Assembly: GCA_963082875.1 (NCBI GenBank) | Contig: OY720099.1 | Span: 9,052,001 to 9,116,000, forward strand | Reading direction: 5' to 3' | From: Corella eumyota | Taxonomy: Eukaryota; Chordata; Ascidiacea; Phlebobranchia; Corellidae | DNA: 64,000 bases | Shown: piece after piece, positions 24,843 to 36,316 of the stretch | Position numbering within the stretch: position 1 is the stretch's first letter | How the letters are laid out: each line of letters opens with the position of its first letter | Translations under genes and position numbers: made by a program | Notes under the pieces: generated by a model | Told to the model about the DNA's origin: nothing | Seen by the model: only the letters and a program-made list of their open reading frames with translations | The model's database searches: none

Positions 24843-24850
24843 TGTTACAG
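24843..24850 (+). promoter_or_regulatory. Possible spliced-leader acceptor for the J-protein gene
   Basis: TTGTTACAG after a T-rich stretch, about 150 bp past the eIF3f polyadenylation signal. A second candidate, GTGATAGTAACAG, ends at 25186, six bases before the favoured start codon at 25192. Ciona uses spliced-leader trans-splicing, so either could receive the leader; this is inference. Confidence 0.3.
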
Positions 24851-25191
24851 AAATTTGAAGGATTTATATATATATGATCCAGTTCCCTAACCTTTTTAAA
24901 ACAATTCAAACCATTTGTTGGGTGTTTTTAAATGCAAAACATTTTATTGATAAGTATGTTTTATGTTCATTTAACCAAATCGCAATTTTTTTAATAGAAT
25001 TAATTTTGGATATGTTTAAAGAGTGTTGGGTGGTGAATAGGATCTTATTAATCAAAGTGATTTTGTTTTCTCTGTACAATGTAGGTTTAGAAATGTTTAT
25101 AAACTTAGGCTTCAGAATACAAAACATTATTTCAAATCTCCCTAATACAGTAGCAAAATACAAAAATTTTGCTGTGATAGTAACAGTGCGA

Positions 25192-26049
25192 ATGAGTCAT
25201 TTTACATCAATAAAACCTAAAAATTATTACCAAATCCTTAATGTAAGTTCTAACGCAACAGCCAAGACAATAAAAGAAAAATATTACGAGCAATCAAAGA
25301 AACTGCATCCTGATACTTCGCCAGAAAACAACCTTCATAAATTTTTAGAAGCACAACAAGCATACAATGTTTTATCGGATGTTAAAACCCGCTTTGAGTA
25401 TGATTCATATTTAAATAGCTCTTCGGAATATACTTTTGAAGAGTGGAAAACCTTGGCAAAGTTTACAGAAACTGCAAGGACGTCAACTGTGTATCGACAA
25501 AATCAGCAAAGTTCAAACACACAAAAGGACCCTAACAAATATTCATATCAAGGGTCATACAGATCAACCTGGAGCAAGGGACATCAAGCATATGAAGAAA
25601 AATGGTCAGATATAACAAAGTTTCAGATATTTTACATGTTTATTATTCCAGCTGTTTTATTGAGCCTAATAATCAAAAATGAACAAGGACGAAATAGGTC
25701 AAATGCAAAAGGCAACCACTCCAAGTGGCCAACGATACCCACGTTTGACAAAACTACACCTTATCCTCAAACTTCATTTAAAATTAACTATATTTCACCA
25801 AACACCAAAGAAGAAAAAAAAGCAAAAATAATAACAAGTAAAGAATACAATATCCTTTACAAAAATGAAAAAAAACTTTTGCAAAAAAAGAAAAAGGAGA
25901 AAAAGATTCAAATAACGAAAGAAAGTACAAACTTTTTTGATGAAATTAAAACTAAAAACAAAGTAGATAACTCTACACTTGTAGCAATCAGAAAAAAATA
26001 CAAACAAAATTTGCCAAATAATGATGCCAATTTAACAACTTGGAAATAA
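25192..26049 (+). CDS. DNAJC4: DnaJ (Hsp40) domain membrane protein, DNAJC4-like
   Basis: Co-chaperone that would stimulate Hsp70 ATPase. 285 residues from the favoured start at 25192, no introns. The J domain covers about residues 11-75, with YYQILNVSSNATAKTIKEKY and the catalytic HPD at 39-41. A single hydrophobic segment at 144-162 (FQIFYMFIIPAVLLSLIIK) should be membrane-spanning, followed by a very Lys-rich C-terminal tail. An N-terminal J domain plus one later membrane segment is the DNAJC4 layout (human 241 residues). The frame stays open upstream to 24874, which would add 106 residues; these look AT-driven and unlike any family, so I start at the ATG just before the J domain. The stop codon overlaps an AATAAA, implying a very short 3' UTR if used. 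Orthology to DNAJC4 rather than another type-C J protein is likely, not certain. Confidence 0.85.
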   Translation: MSHFTSIKPKNYYQILNVSSNATAKTIKEKYYEQSKKLHPDTSPENNLHKFLEAQQAYNVLSDVKTRFEYDSYLNSSSEYTFEEWKTLAKFTETARTSTVYRQNQQSSNTQKDPNKYSYQGSYRSTWSKGHQAYEEKWSDITKFQIFYMFIIPAVLLSLIIKNEQGRNRSNAKGNHSKWPTIPTFDKTTPYPQTSFKINYISPNTKEEKKAKIITSKEYNILYKNEKKLLQKKKKEKKIQITKESTNFFDEIKTKNKVDNSTLVAIRKKYKQNLPNNDANLTTWK

Positions 26050-26050
26050 A
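26045..26050 (+). terminator. Polyadenylation signal overlapping the DNAJC4-like stop
   Basis: AATAAA shares bases with the TAA stop codon (26047-26049). Confidence 0.45.
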
Positions 26051-26277
26051 AAAATATTAAATTAAAAGAATTTATTTTGTAACTTTTCTGTTAGTATACA
26101 TTTATTTTCTAATTGTTTAAATTATAAGTAGTTTTTGCACTGTGGTAAAAATTATTTATTTTTTAAAGTATATAAGCAGTATATAAATTTTGAACAAATT
26201 TATGTTTTATATATTATATATACTTATATTTTTTACCTAAAAATACAAAAAAACTACAATTTTAAAGTTTTTTTTAA

Positions 26278-26283
26278 TTTATT
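26278..26283 (-). terminator. Polyadenylation signal for UQCRH
   Basis: AATAAA on the minus strand, about 66 bases beyond the UQCRH stop codon. Confidence 0.6.
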
Positions 26284-26348
26284 TAAGCAAATCATAAACT
26301 AACAAATCCAACTAATAAATTTTAAATTTAACATGTTTGCATTATCCT

Positions 26349-27916
26349 TTATTTGAGCTTTTGAAACAAATTTTTTGATACCTAAAAATATATAATGGAT
26401 ACTTTATAACTATAAATACTATTACAAAACTAAAACACATAATCTATATATATGTAATTGTAAAAAAAAACTTGCATTTGAATATAGTATTTACAAAACT
26501 ATTACATTAACTTGTCCTATAGACAAAATGTATGAAATATTTTATATTTTAGATCACTTGAACCTTACTGTTAGTCCCTCTTACACAAAAGTAAAAAGAA
26601 AAAAATGAATTGATCATTTTGATTACAAAATAAAAATAACCTGTCATTAGTTATAAAGTGAATATAAAGTTAGAATAAGGGGTTTGTAGAGTTATAGTAA
26701 TTAAATATACTGTTGGAGTAGATAATTTAATATTTAAAAATTTTTTTAAAGTTAACAGAAATTTGGCAAGGGCCGTAAATGTAAAGGGGACATTCAAAGA
26801 CTGTAAATACAAGTGATTTAAATTTTTTTTACTATTTATATATATATATATATCAAAATAGAAATACTTACACAATTATCTGCACAGTGAAGAAAGTCAA
26901 AAAGTTCTTCTACGCATGTTTCTTCTGTTTGTGTTTTGCTATTAACTCTTTCATTACAAGAGGTTAACTGTTCTTTATAGCCAATGCATGGTTTTGAATT
27001 TCCACAATATTCACGAACTGCATCTGAGGGATCCTAAAGTTCATATAGTATGGATAAAAATATAAAAGAGCTTGGACGTTAAAATATTTAAATACAGTTT
27101 ATTCAACAAAAACTGCATTTTTAAGTCCAAAAACCTAAGCATTCATACTTTTTTATCATTTAAAAATTAAATCTAACTTACAATTAAATCTTCCTCCTCC
27201 TCATCGTCGTCATCATCATCTTCGTCCTCCTCCTCCTATAAAAAAAATAGGTTATATTTATTCATTTATTAAAAAATTTTAGACAATTGTTACTTCAAAA
27301 ATTCAAAAAAAATTCTTTTATGCAACTAGTTAATGGTTTGTTTGTGACTGTGTAAGAAAGTTGTTTTGTTGATATAAACATCAGAAGCATTCTTAAAGCC
27401 CGGTTGAATAGTTCATATTATTATTATGTGATACACTTGCAATTAATCTGGCTTTATATATATTCACCTTAAAGTCAAGCTAATAAGTGTAATTCGCTAT
27501 TGAATAAGAGTACAAACTTCTATTAAGACCAAAACCTCTCGGCAGGTTAATTCATTGACAATATGTTTAATAATATACAATCTGCCAAAGTTAACTCATG
27601 ACTGCTGGGTTAGGTTTGCAAGAAGAGCCCTTTAGACTTTCCTATACCACATGGTGTATAAAATAGTTTTTTTTTGTCTTGGTGGTTTTTGCAGTAAGTA
27701 TAAGTACTTGCAAAAAATGAGATAAAAGGGAGAGTACTAAAAATGGGATGCGGAAAGTTGAGGGGTGCAGGGAATGGCGGTGCCATATGTAAACGATAAT
27801 AAATAATCCAGGAATGTGGAAGGTATGATAGTAGATAGTAACTCGTCAAAAAATAAAACGAAACTTACGTTTTCGGGGTCTTCAGCGTGTATTCTGTTTT
27901 TTTCCTCGATTGTCAT
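26349..27916 (-). CDS. UQCRH: Cytochrome b-c1 complex hinge protein (subunit 6)
   Basis: Small acidic subunit of mitochondrial complex III that sits in the intermembrane space and aids the cytochrome c1 / cytochrome c interaction. Four exons on the minus strand: 27869-27916, 27182-27235, 26872-27033, 26349-26381, total 98 residues (human 91). The second exon is almost entirely Asp/Glu (18 codons), the acidic hinge itself. The third carries the helical hairpin with paired cysteines, including SCNERVNSKTQTEETC and VEELFDFLHCADNC. The last exon codes only VSKNLFQKLK before the stop, the family's conserved C-terminus, and is separated by a 490 bp intron. All introns are in phase 0. The match to the family is unambiguous despite the tiny exons. 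Confidence 0.95.
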
Positions 27917-28099
27917 TATAACCTATGTTCTACTTAAACGAAGTGAAAATTGAAATGCTATAGGCCAAATAAACAAAATTTAACATAAAATTCTTAAAGA
28001 GTTTGCACCAAAGTCGAAGGTCGAGTCAAAAATCTTGTGTGTTTTAAAATCTCTCCACTAAAGAGCGCTATTTTTTATCATATGCAATTCTAATTCATT

Positions 28100-28236
28100 G
28101 CCGCGGATTGTGCAGTAGTGTTGTATAGCGGCCAACCCCGAGCTAAAAAGTTTTGGGTTCGAGCCGTGCTGCACACCTTTTTCTTGAGGTGATATAAAAA
28201 AAAAAAAAACGTAAGGTGATATAAAAAAAAAACTTT
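28100..28236 (+). repeat. tRNA-derived SINE-like element with duplicated tail
   Basis: A tRNA-like head (28108-28176) has a B-box-like GGTTCGAGCC, with TGTGCAG near its start pairing with CTGCACA at its end like an acceptor stem. It is followed by a twice-repeated tail unit AGGTGATATAAAAAAAAA. The body GAGCTAAAAAGTTTTGGGTT is similar to the minus-strand element at 43653-43720, so this is a repeat family rather than a tRNA gene. Confidence 0.55.
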
Positions 28237-28857
28237 AATTAATAAACAAAATTTATAAAAATTCAAATTAAATAACTCAAGTTTAATCTGCGAACAAAAT
28301 ATCTTAAACGGATTCTAAATAATTTTTGTGGATATTGGCGACCATTTTTTTATCTGGTAATCTTTCCGAAACTATTTTTCACTTTCAAAAAAGGCGTTAA
28401 CGTCAGATTTGGATAGTTGATTAATAGTTACTTGCAAACATCTTACCGTTAAAGCCTCAAACAAAATGTCGTCATTTTTTAATTACCAACATTTAACTTT
28501 TTTCCGTATATAAAAGTTTTTATAAAAACAAAAAAGATTTCATGATAAAAAACAATTTTAAAGTTTAAATATTTTCTCGTTTTATATTAACATTTTTATA
28601 TAACAAACCGAGTGAATAAATATGAATTTTTTCTGCTAAATGTCTCTTTTTTGTTAAAAAACATATTTGAATTTTTTTAAGTATATTTGAGAGGTTAGTT
28701 TTAATGATAGAGCTATGAGATAATTGAAGTAAATGAAATTGGGTATTAAAAAATAAGTCCAGTTTGTGGTAAAATTTGCGATGCCAATACATATACTATA
28801 TTATTTTAAGATAATAATAATAATAAGCGATAAAAAATATAAAAAACGTAATTCCGG

Positions 28858-29140
28858 CAGCATGGTGTAGTTGTCAGAACACTCTTTCCTACACTACATG
28901 AGGCCGTGGGTTCAATCCCCATTGATCTCATGACACAGGGCTCTTGAGTATAGGGTTATAAACGATAGAAACTTATGCTGGTCCAGCACTTAATTTGCAG
29001 TTTAATTATTAAGCAATTATATTCTATAATATCCCAAACTGCCACAGGCTCGAAACTGGGTCGGAGTAATGGTTGTTACTCTATGTTGAGGTAGTGAATT
29101 CGACCTCTCACATCATCTCACATCAAGGATAAAGATATAT
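28858..29140 (+). repeat. tRNA-derived SINE-like element
   Basis: The head has an A-box-like TGGTGTAGTTGTCAGAAC and the B box GGTTCAATCCC, spaced as in a tRNA. A tRNA-unrelated body follows (with GGCTCGAAACTGGGTCGGAG) and it ends in a short repeated TCTCACATCA motif. The whole is about 280 bp, a normal SINE size. Ends are approximate. Confidence 0.6.
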
Positions 29141-29883
29141 CAAAAAAGACTATTAAATTATAGTTTATATTTCCCAGTTCCCGAAAGAAAATAATTATCT
29201 TTGATAAAACAAAGAGTTGTTAATTTGTTAATTCAACTTTGTAGTTTTTAATTTATGTATAAATAATAAAATATATTAAAATTTTTTTCATTGTTTAAAC
29301 AGAATTGTATATTTCAACCATCTTCATTTCTGTTATACTTTTATTATAAAAAGTGAGCATGTCACAAAATTTGTTATTTTTATGTCATTGCACGTATTTT
29401 GTTGCTTTATTGTTTATTAATAAAAATAAAAAAAAGAAGATGTCTAGAAATTGCCTCAAAAATGCTTGAAAGTTGCACACCTAATAATTATCTCCGTTGA
29501 AGGGACGAAACTAAACGAAAACAATAAAATTAAAATTATTGTTTAAATATATAGATCTGTAATACTATTTACCATTAAAAGGCAAAAGACTGCAAGATAA
29601 ATGCTAACTCTGTATCTAAAACAAAGTACTATGTTACTAACTTGGTAAATATACATATCACATTAAATCTAACTAAATTAACTTTTTGGTGGTCAAATTA
29701 TAAAATTTTACATAACCACAAGCAAAAACTTTTTAATGTGCCATTTTTTTACTTTTCTCCACTGTTTGTATCGTCAATAAAGTTTCTGTCCGATACACAA
29801 ATATAAAAGAATGAACGACAAATAATTTAACTTCCGTAAGAAGATGCACCAGAGCAAAATAAACCCGATCATAAAAATTTGGG

Positions 29884-29944
29884 TGGTCTGGTGGAATGGC
29901 TTATTTGCGGCCTATAAAGTGTAGTTCAAGTCGCAATTGCACAC
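29884..29944 (+). repeat. tRNA-like fragment
   Basis: TGGTGGAATGGCTTATTTGC followed by the B-box-like GTTCAAGTCGC. Resembles the minus-strand element at 43653-43720 around the B box. Weak but consistent with the SINE heads nearby. Confidence 0.3.
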
Positions 29945-32900
29945 TACTTGCTTACATGCCCTATGTTTACGAATAGCTTGCACATCTTTCTATAAATTTT
30001 CTTAGTAACAATAAAAATGATAAAGTAAAGACAAAAAAAATTATTAAAATATGTTTGTGCCTTTGTTTTGGTGAAACGACGTTATACAGATTAGTGGGTG
30101 GAAAGCTAAGTCGGGGCAATACAACTGTTTATAAACGCGGCATGTGTATAAAATTAAGTCATAACAACAGGTGATCTTGTTTGTACTTTTTTCACTAGAC
30201 ACACTGCTTGAAGCAATAAGGTCACATGACCTTGGGCCACAATCTAGAATCAGAAACGGCTTTAGTACCTTTGTTGTTCTTTATATATTAGGTTGTTTTA
30301 CATGAAAGGAAGGCAAAGGGTTGTAAAGGGCCGTTGTCCCTTTTCGGAATTTCGAATCCAACAAGACAAAGAGAATTGATTTAATATTCTTCCCATGGGC
30401 CACGCGATTTAATTACAAGCGCGCAGATGGAGTGTTATTATTATTGATAGATCTCTTTTAATATTGTAAAACATTTTTGTAGCCCCTAGGAATGTAGGTA
30501 TCGGTTTTTCTTAAACAACATGACGCCCAAAATGAGAAGAAAAATTCCTCAGTATTAAAACAAGTAATCCAAGTGTATACATATACCCTTCTGAACAAAA
30601 AACGGTGCTAGAAATAATAAATTTTTACTAGTTTTTGTTCAACTGCATAAAATCGTGTTTACATATGGTTTAGCACAGACGAAATATGCACTTATCCTTT
30701 GGGGTTATGAACCTAACTTAAACTAGCCATAAAAAATGACATTTTCAAAACAGGTTGTAAAAGTCATAACAGATGATTTATATGATAAAAGCTAAACACT
30801 AATCCAACATAAGTTGTTTTTTTTCAACCAAGTTTAGTCGTTGTCATAAAATTATTGAGAAATTATTGCGCAACTTATTAAGAATATATAATTAACTATT
30901 TACGTTACAATAATATAGTTTGTATGTCGCAATTTGACTGTGGTTTAAGTCACTTCCGTTTTAAGCAATGCGGGTTGAGCGTACACTACACTGAATAAAT
31001 ATATTTTTTAAATTTGTTGTGCATTTTTCAAAACTATAACCAAAAAATGATAACATAGTAGACAAATAATTAATAATATGCACATGCAGTATTATTAAAT
31101 TCTGAGCGTTAAATATACGCGTTTTATCTGCAAAATTAGTAACAAAAGACTGTTTATAAACGGTGTGTTTTTATATAACATTACTTTCCTGCATGTTTGA
31201 CCTAAAGTAGTTGAAAACACATAATAAAAATGGGCAATATTTTTAAAAGACATTTAAAAAATGTTAACCAAAATAATACAACGTTTTTTTTTGAAAAGTT
31301 TTGGTTTTATATTACAAACCCAAAAAATACACTTAAAAAACGAAATACAATCTCACCCTGCCCATATTTGCGAGGGCTACCAAAAAATCGATTTTCTTTA
31401 AACAGGGCCATATGTTACAGCTTACAGCTGATTTTCTATTGTCATCGCTCGCTTTTGTGTTGTAAGTCAATTTGTATTCCTTATTTGGGAAATGACACGG
31501 TCGAGCGAATATATAAAATCAACTTTCGAACTATAGAATCAAGGGTTAACAAAGTCTTGATTTCGGTGTGGCCTAATGTCAATGCGATTTCGTTACTTTT
31601 GTATAAGTGAATTTAATCTTTTTCACGAATGGAAATTAAGAAAAAACTAATAAAACGTTTTATGTGGTATAATACCTGACATTTTAAATATGATTTTAGT
31701 TTTTTGGAATTTTGATTTCCAAAAATGCTTTTGGTGTCCAAAAAATGCAATTTCAAAACGTTACGGTTAACATGTGGGTGTAAAGTGAACAATTCTTTTT
31801 GGTTTCCATGATAGCTTGTCAATTAACCTTCTAGTTCGAAGTAATTGTATGGCGGCGGCCTTACGTCGTAAATGTTACCCTACTACTTTATAAAATACGA
31901 TAGTCCTAAACTGGTACAGCGACTTTTTGGTATATGGCATCTAACAGCAATCGTAAAATTGGCCGTGTTAGTCAGACTGGCGGTTAAAATACATAAACCT
32001 TCAATACATTCACTACTAGAACAAAACTAACACACAGCTTGTGACAGGGCCGAAATATTTCCTTAAGCTGTTCTTGGGGATATAATTTAAGCTAAAGCCG
32101 ACATTTTAATTATTTAAATGACTAAAGAAATTTTTCAAAAAAATAAGCTCAATCGTCACATGATTAGCGCCAAGCAAAAGTCACAGCCCAACAATGTGAT
32201 AAAAGAAAGATTTAATATCACAATTAATTAATGATTTGTTGACAAGTAAGATTAAAGGTTAAACTTTAATTAAGCAATCTAAAACTACAACAATTATTTA
32301 AACAGGAAAAAACTAACGTAAAATTAAATTGCCTTGTTTAGGCTTAAGTACAGTTTCGCTAACATTAGAATTTTAGTACCAAAATTCACACGACTTTACG
32401 CGAAAAAAAGTTTCCGTAAATGCCCCGGTTATCGTTTAACATAGGCGAGTTGAACACAGTTCAATTTTTGCAGAATCGTGTTTGGTTAATTTGATTCATA
32501 ACACCACTACCGGGTTTTTCAGTATTGCTAGATTTAAAGCACGTCATCAGCGTGTTATTATTTAATTAGCCGCACCGTTACAAGTTAGATTATGACGTCA
32601 TAATATCATAATAGGTTGACGTGGTTGCTGTCGAGGCGTAATCACAGTAATTTAGTATCGTGTTTACGTCTATGATTTTTGCTGGGTTGGGTTTCGAAAA
32701 GTTATTTTTAAAAAGTCCTAGGTTGATTAAATTAACAAAGAATACAACATTAATTACGAAACATATGTTCAAAATAAATGTAGTTCGTAATACATGCTGA
32801 CTATAAATTTCGTTTCGAGTTTAATAACTAATTACACACAGCTCACGCAAAAATATATTAAATATTTTTGATAACACTAGTACTTAGTTTAAAAACTACC

Positions 32901-34253
32901 AAAAACACACAAATACTTATTTAGAACAAGCTTCCGTTCGGTTTACAGTTTACAATACTTAGCAGGTCGTTAAACTGCATAATTAAGAAAAAACTGAAAA
33001 CTTTTTTAACAGTCCTGTATTAAGTTTGGTGAATACTGTTATCGATAAATGTCTGACTGGTTAAAAAAAATATAATCTTATCTTGCCTTAACAATGCTGT
33101 ATAAGCCAAAAAAAATTGATATTATTTATCACTTGGTGTATTAGATATACAGCAACAAAGAATCATTGAAAAAAATGAAGGAAAAATAATATACAAACGT
33201 GTCCATGCGACCGTAAGTAAAAACATGCTACTACTAGTCGACAGATTTTCTACAAATCATAAACTCGGTTGTAAAAGTATAAAAACAAATAGATAAAGTT
33301 TTTAATCACATAAAACATTTTCGTAACGAAAAGCCTATCGAACTGTAAGATTTAAAATACAGTCAATATTTCTAACAAAAAGTGTTTAAGCATTACTATT
33401 TAACAGTAAAAACGAAAAAATATTGAGCAATTTTATCAGGTAATTATCACCACGCTAGTTTAAATTAAAATATTTCTTTTAAATGATTTGAGGAGATCTA
33501 CAACTTACAAGATAGGGGGATAGCATACAATAATAACCCTTGCAATATGCTATTTGTTATAATGCTACCCAGACTTTTGTGGTCAATCTACTAACTACAC
33601 AAGTACAAAGAAATTTATAACTTGATTTGCGCTTAAGTCACAAACAAAGTAAAAACCTGTTTAGCTTTTAACATAACAGCGAACAGATTGAATTAAACTA
33701 AAAGTAAAGGAAACTATTTAAGTTTAATGAAATGATGGTGCACTTTGTACAAATCACAAAATGTAAGCCAGGTATCAAAAAAATTATTTAGTTGTTACTA
33801 AAAATGCAATAACAATTTCAGTAATCGTATGAGGCCCAGGTCTTCATTGTTTGTTTTCTTTTAACCACACTATTGATTAAATAAACAGAGCTATTAAATG
33901 TCTGTTGAATATTTACATTACATTCACAGATACAATATGTGGCTGTATTTAAAGTAATAGCCTGCTAAAAGCAATTTATAAGATTCACTGAAAATTAAAA
34001 AACGAGCATTCTACAAGTAGGTTTTTTTATGTCTACCTCGAAAACCATTCATTTGCCACACAGCTAAAGCACAGTCTAGCTGAATTTTAGACAAGTTAAA
34101 TACAATGTTGCCAACAAACAAAATAAATGACCACAAAACAAAAAATTACGAAAAAAAAACAGAAAAACAACGGCTGCAAGTTACTGATCATTCGTCAACA
34201 AGTTAACCCTTAAAAGTTAAAGTTAACTTTACAGTTTTTAAATAAAAACAGGC

Positions 34254-36316
34254 TTAGTAGCCTGTTTTTGATCGCACCTTGTCTTGATGAGGGTGGTGGT
34301 GGGTGTTGTGTTGGCACTGTTTTGAAGCTCCTGTTGGGGTGATCGTTGATGATGTCGCAGCGGCTGCAGCCTTTTGTTTAAGCATGGTCCAGTCAAAGAT
34401 GTAGTCATACTGGTGATTGAGGGTGCGAAACAGAATGCGGAATAACTGATATAAAATGGTAATTATGAAATTTTTTTTTTTTTTTTTTTTTTTTTCGTAA
34501 AAACAAATTTTCTTTAAAAAAAAGAAAAAAGAAAAGAAAACATTAAACTAAACTGAAAGCAAGCATTACAGTTACCTGTCTAAGGTACATATAGTCAGGT
34601 GCCTCTTCAAACCTTAATCCACGGCAGTAATTCAAATACATAGCAAACTCAGCTGGAAATCCTTTACACAAAACCTAAATAAAAGTTTTCTTTGTTTGTT
34701 AAAACTTTTAAAAAGAGAGTTGAATTAAAATAAGATATTAGAACGAAAAAAATAAGATATGGTAATAATTTAGCACTGTTTCCTCATTTAGTTTTATATT
34801 TTTTTATCCACTGAAATTTTTTTTGGCGAAAGCTTACAAATTAAAGAAAGCATCTATACATTTACTTTGTTATAGTTAGATAAAAAGTTTAAAAAGAACT
34901 TTTTATATCTTAATAAAATAAATAAAACATAATCTGTATCAAACTAACCATTTAATAGCCTTAAACCAGATTAAATTAGCTCAAACATTTACCAATAAGA
35001 TTAAAAAAAAACTATTAATAAAAAATTGTTTTTAATACATTTTTTAGGATATTGTTAGCCCATGATGGCTATAAAGTTTAAATTTATTAAGTAAACAGCA
35101 GCAGTTAATAATTAATGACAAACTGTGCTCACCATAAAGCAAAAATTTGCACACAATAGCCCTGTTTATGCGACACATGGTTATCATAGGCAAGATAAAA
35201 AAACAGAGCTATTAATCTATTTTAGGCGTTGGCCTATTTGTGCAATGCAAAACTCAGTAATGGGTAAACCATAACTCCATCAACAAAGTTTTTATTAAAG
35301 GTTATCCAAGATCAGTCTTGTTGTTTTGAGAAGTTGCACATAATTATAATTAAATAAATATTTAAAATTTCAACTTAAAATGTAAAAATAAAAAATATAT
35401 ATATTGTTTAAAATTTTAGAACCAAATGATAGTATCCAATTTTTAAAAAATCAAGTTCAGTAAAAGAAAAATGCTAATTGTTCGTTGAAATGTTAACATA
35501 ACAAAGTTGTAACTTACATTAAAATGTGTCGTGTCTAACTTTAACAAAACTAAAACATAATAAAAAAAAAATTATATTTACCTCAACTGGGGTAGACATT
35601 TTCTTTTCGCTGATACGCTCATATTTCTGTTTCTTTGTTGCTGCCTTAAGGCCCTGCCAGGGAAGTGAAGTACGATTGAAGTACATAAGTACATAGCCCA
35701 GCGATTCCATATCATCACGACGGCTTTGCTCAATACCCAAGTGAGCATTTATGGAAGCATATCGTGCGGTTCCTGTGAGATTCTTATCCTCTCTATATGC
35801 TATGTGCTGGCGTGTGCGGCTGTCTCTGTATTTCTTTGCTAGCCCAAAATCAATGAGGAAAAGCTTGTTGCAATGACGGCCGATGCCCATAAGAAAGTTA
35901 TCTGGTTTAATGTCTCTGTGGATGAAGTTCTTGTTATGAACATACTCAATTCTACTTATCATCTGGTCAGCCAACATCAGGACGGTTTTCATGGTAAATC
36001 TTCGGGAACAGAAGTTAAAAAGATCTTCCAAACTCGGTCCGAGAAGGTCCATAACAAGAACATTGTATTCGCGCTCTTGACCAAACCACCTTATATGGGG
36101 TATACCTACTCCAGATTGAAGGATTTTGTAAACTTTGGATTCGTAAAGTAGCTGGGGATGTCTTGCTTTTTGTGCTTCAAGTTTTACTGCCACTTCCTCA
36201 CCATTGGCAACGTTGATTCCCAAATAAATATCCCCGAAGGACCCGCTGCCAATTTTTCTCACCAGACGGTATTTTCCTCCAACAATAAATTCATTTTTAC
36301 CACTTGCACTAGCCAT
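34254..36316 (-). CDS. CSNK1A1: Casein kinase 1 alpha
   Basis: Ser/Thr kinase. In animals it primes beta-catenin in the destruction complex and acts in Hedgehog, circadian and other pathways. Three coding exons on the minus strand: 35582-36316, 34576-34674, 34254-34445, giving 341 residues (human 337). The first exon alone encodes most of the kinase domain: glycine loop GSGSFGDIY (23-31), catalytic Lys45, HRDIKPDN with Asp135, DFG at 156-158, and the CK1-specific SIN motif in [12 protein letters not shown] replacing APE. The basic stretch [13 protein letters not shown] and [20 protein letters not shown] are typical of CK1-alpha. The C-terminal tail is short with an Ala run and a His-rich patch. 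The alpha identity rests on length and N-terminus, and delta/epsilon have much longer tails. A noncoding 5' exon probably lies at about 38073-38140, so the transcript starts near 38.2 kb. Confidence 0.96.
34466..34495. repeat. Poly-T run in a CK1-alpha intron
   Basis: An uninterrupted run of about 28 T on the plus strand (A on the transcribed strand), just upstream of the last coding exon of CK1-alpha. Confidence 0.8.

Larger units (their letters stand above)
27917..34253. other. Gene-poor, repeat-bearing intergenic region
   Basis: 6.3 kb between UQCRH and CK1-alpha, both on the minus strand. It carries tRNA-like or SINE pieces at 28100-28236, 28858-29140 and 29884-29944, a TGACGTCA at 32593-32600, and presumably the CK1-alpha 3' UTR and the UQCRH promoter. 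The longest open frame (31230-31610, 126 codons) has no family resemblance and a biased, AT-driven composition. Confidence 0.55.

Noticed and set aside
25795-26007. Minus-strand frame rich in Phe across the DNAJC4-like tail
   Set aside because: It is the complement of the Lys-rich tail of the J protein and shows no independent signal.
31230-31610. 126-codon open frame in the intergenic region
   Set aside because: No family resemblance, composition follows local AT bias, no splice-compatible neighbours, and several similar short frames occur by chance in this gene-poor stretch.
34466-34495. Poly-T run as a retrocopy tail
   Set aside because: It lies in an intron with no adjoining retroposed sequence that I can recognise.
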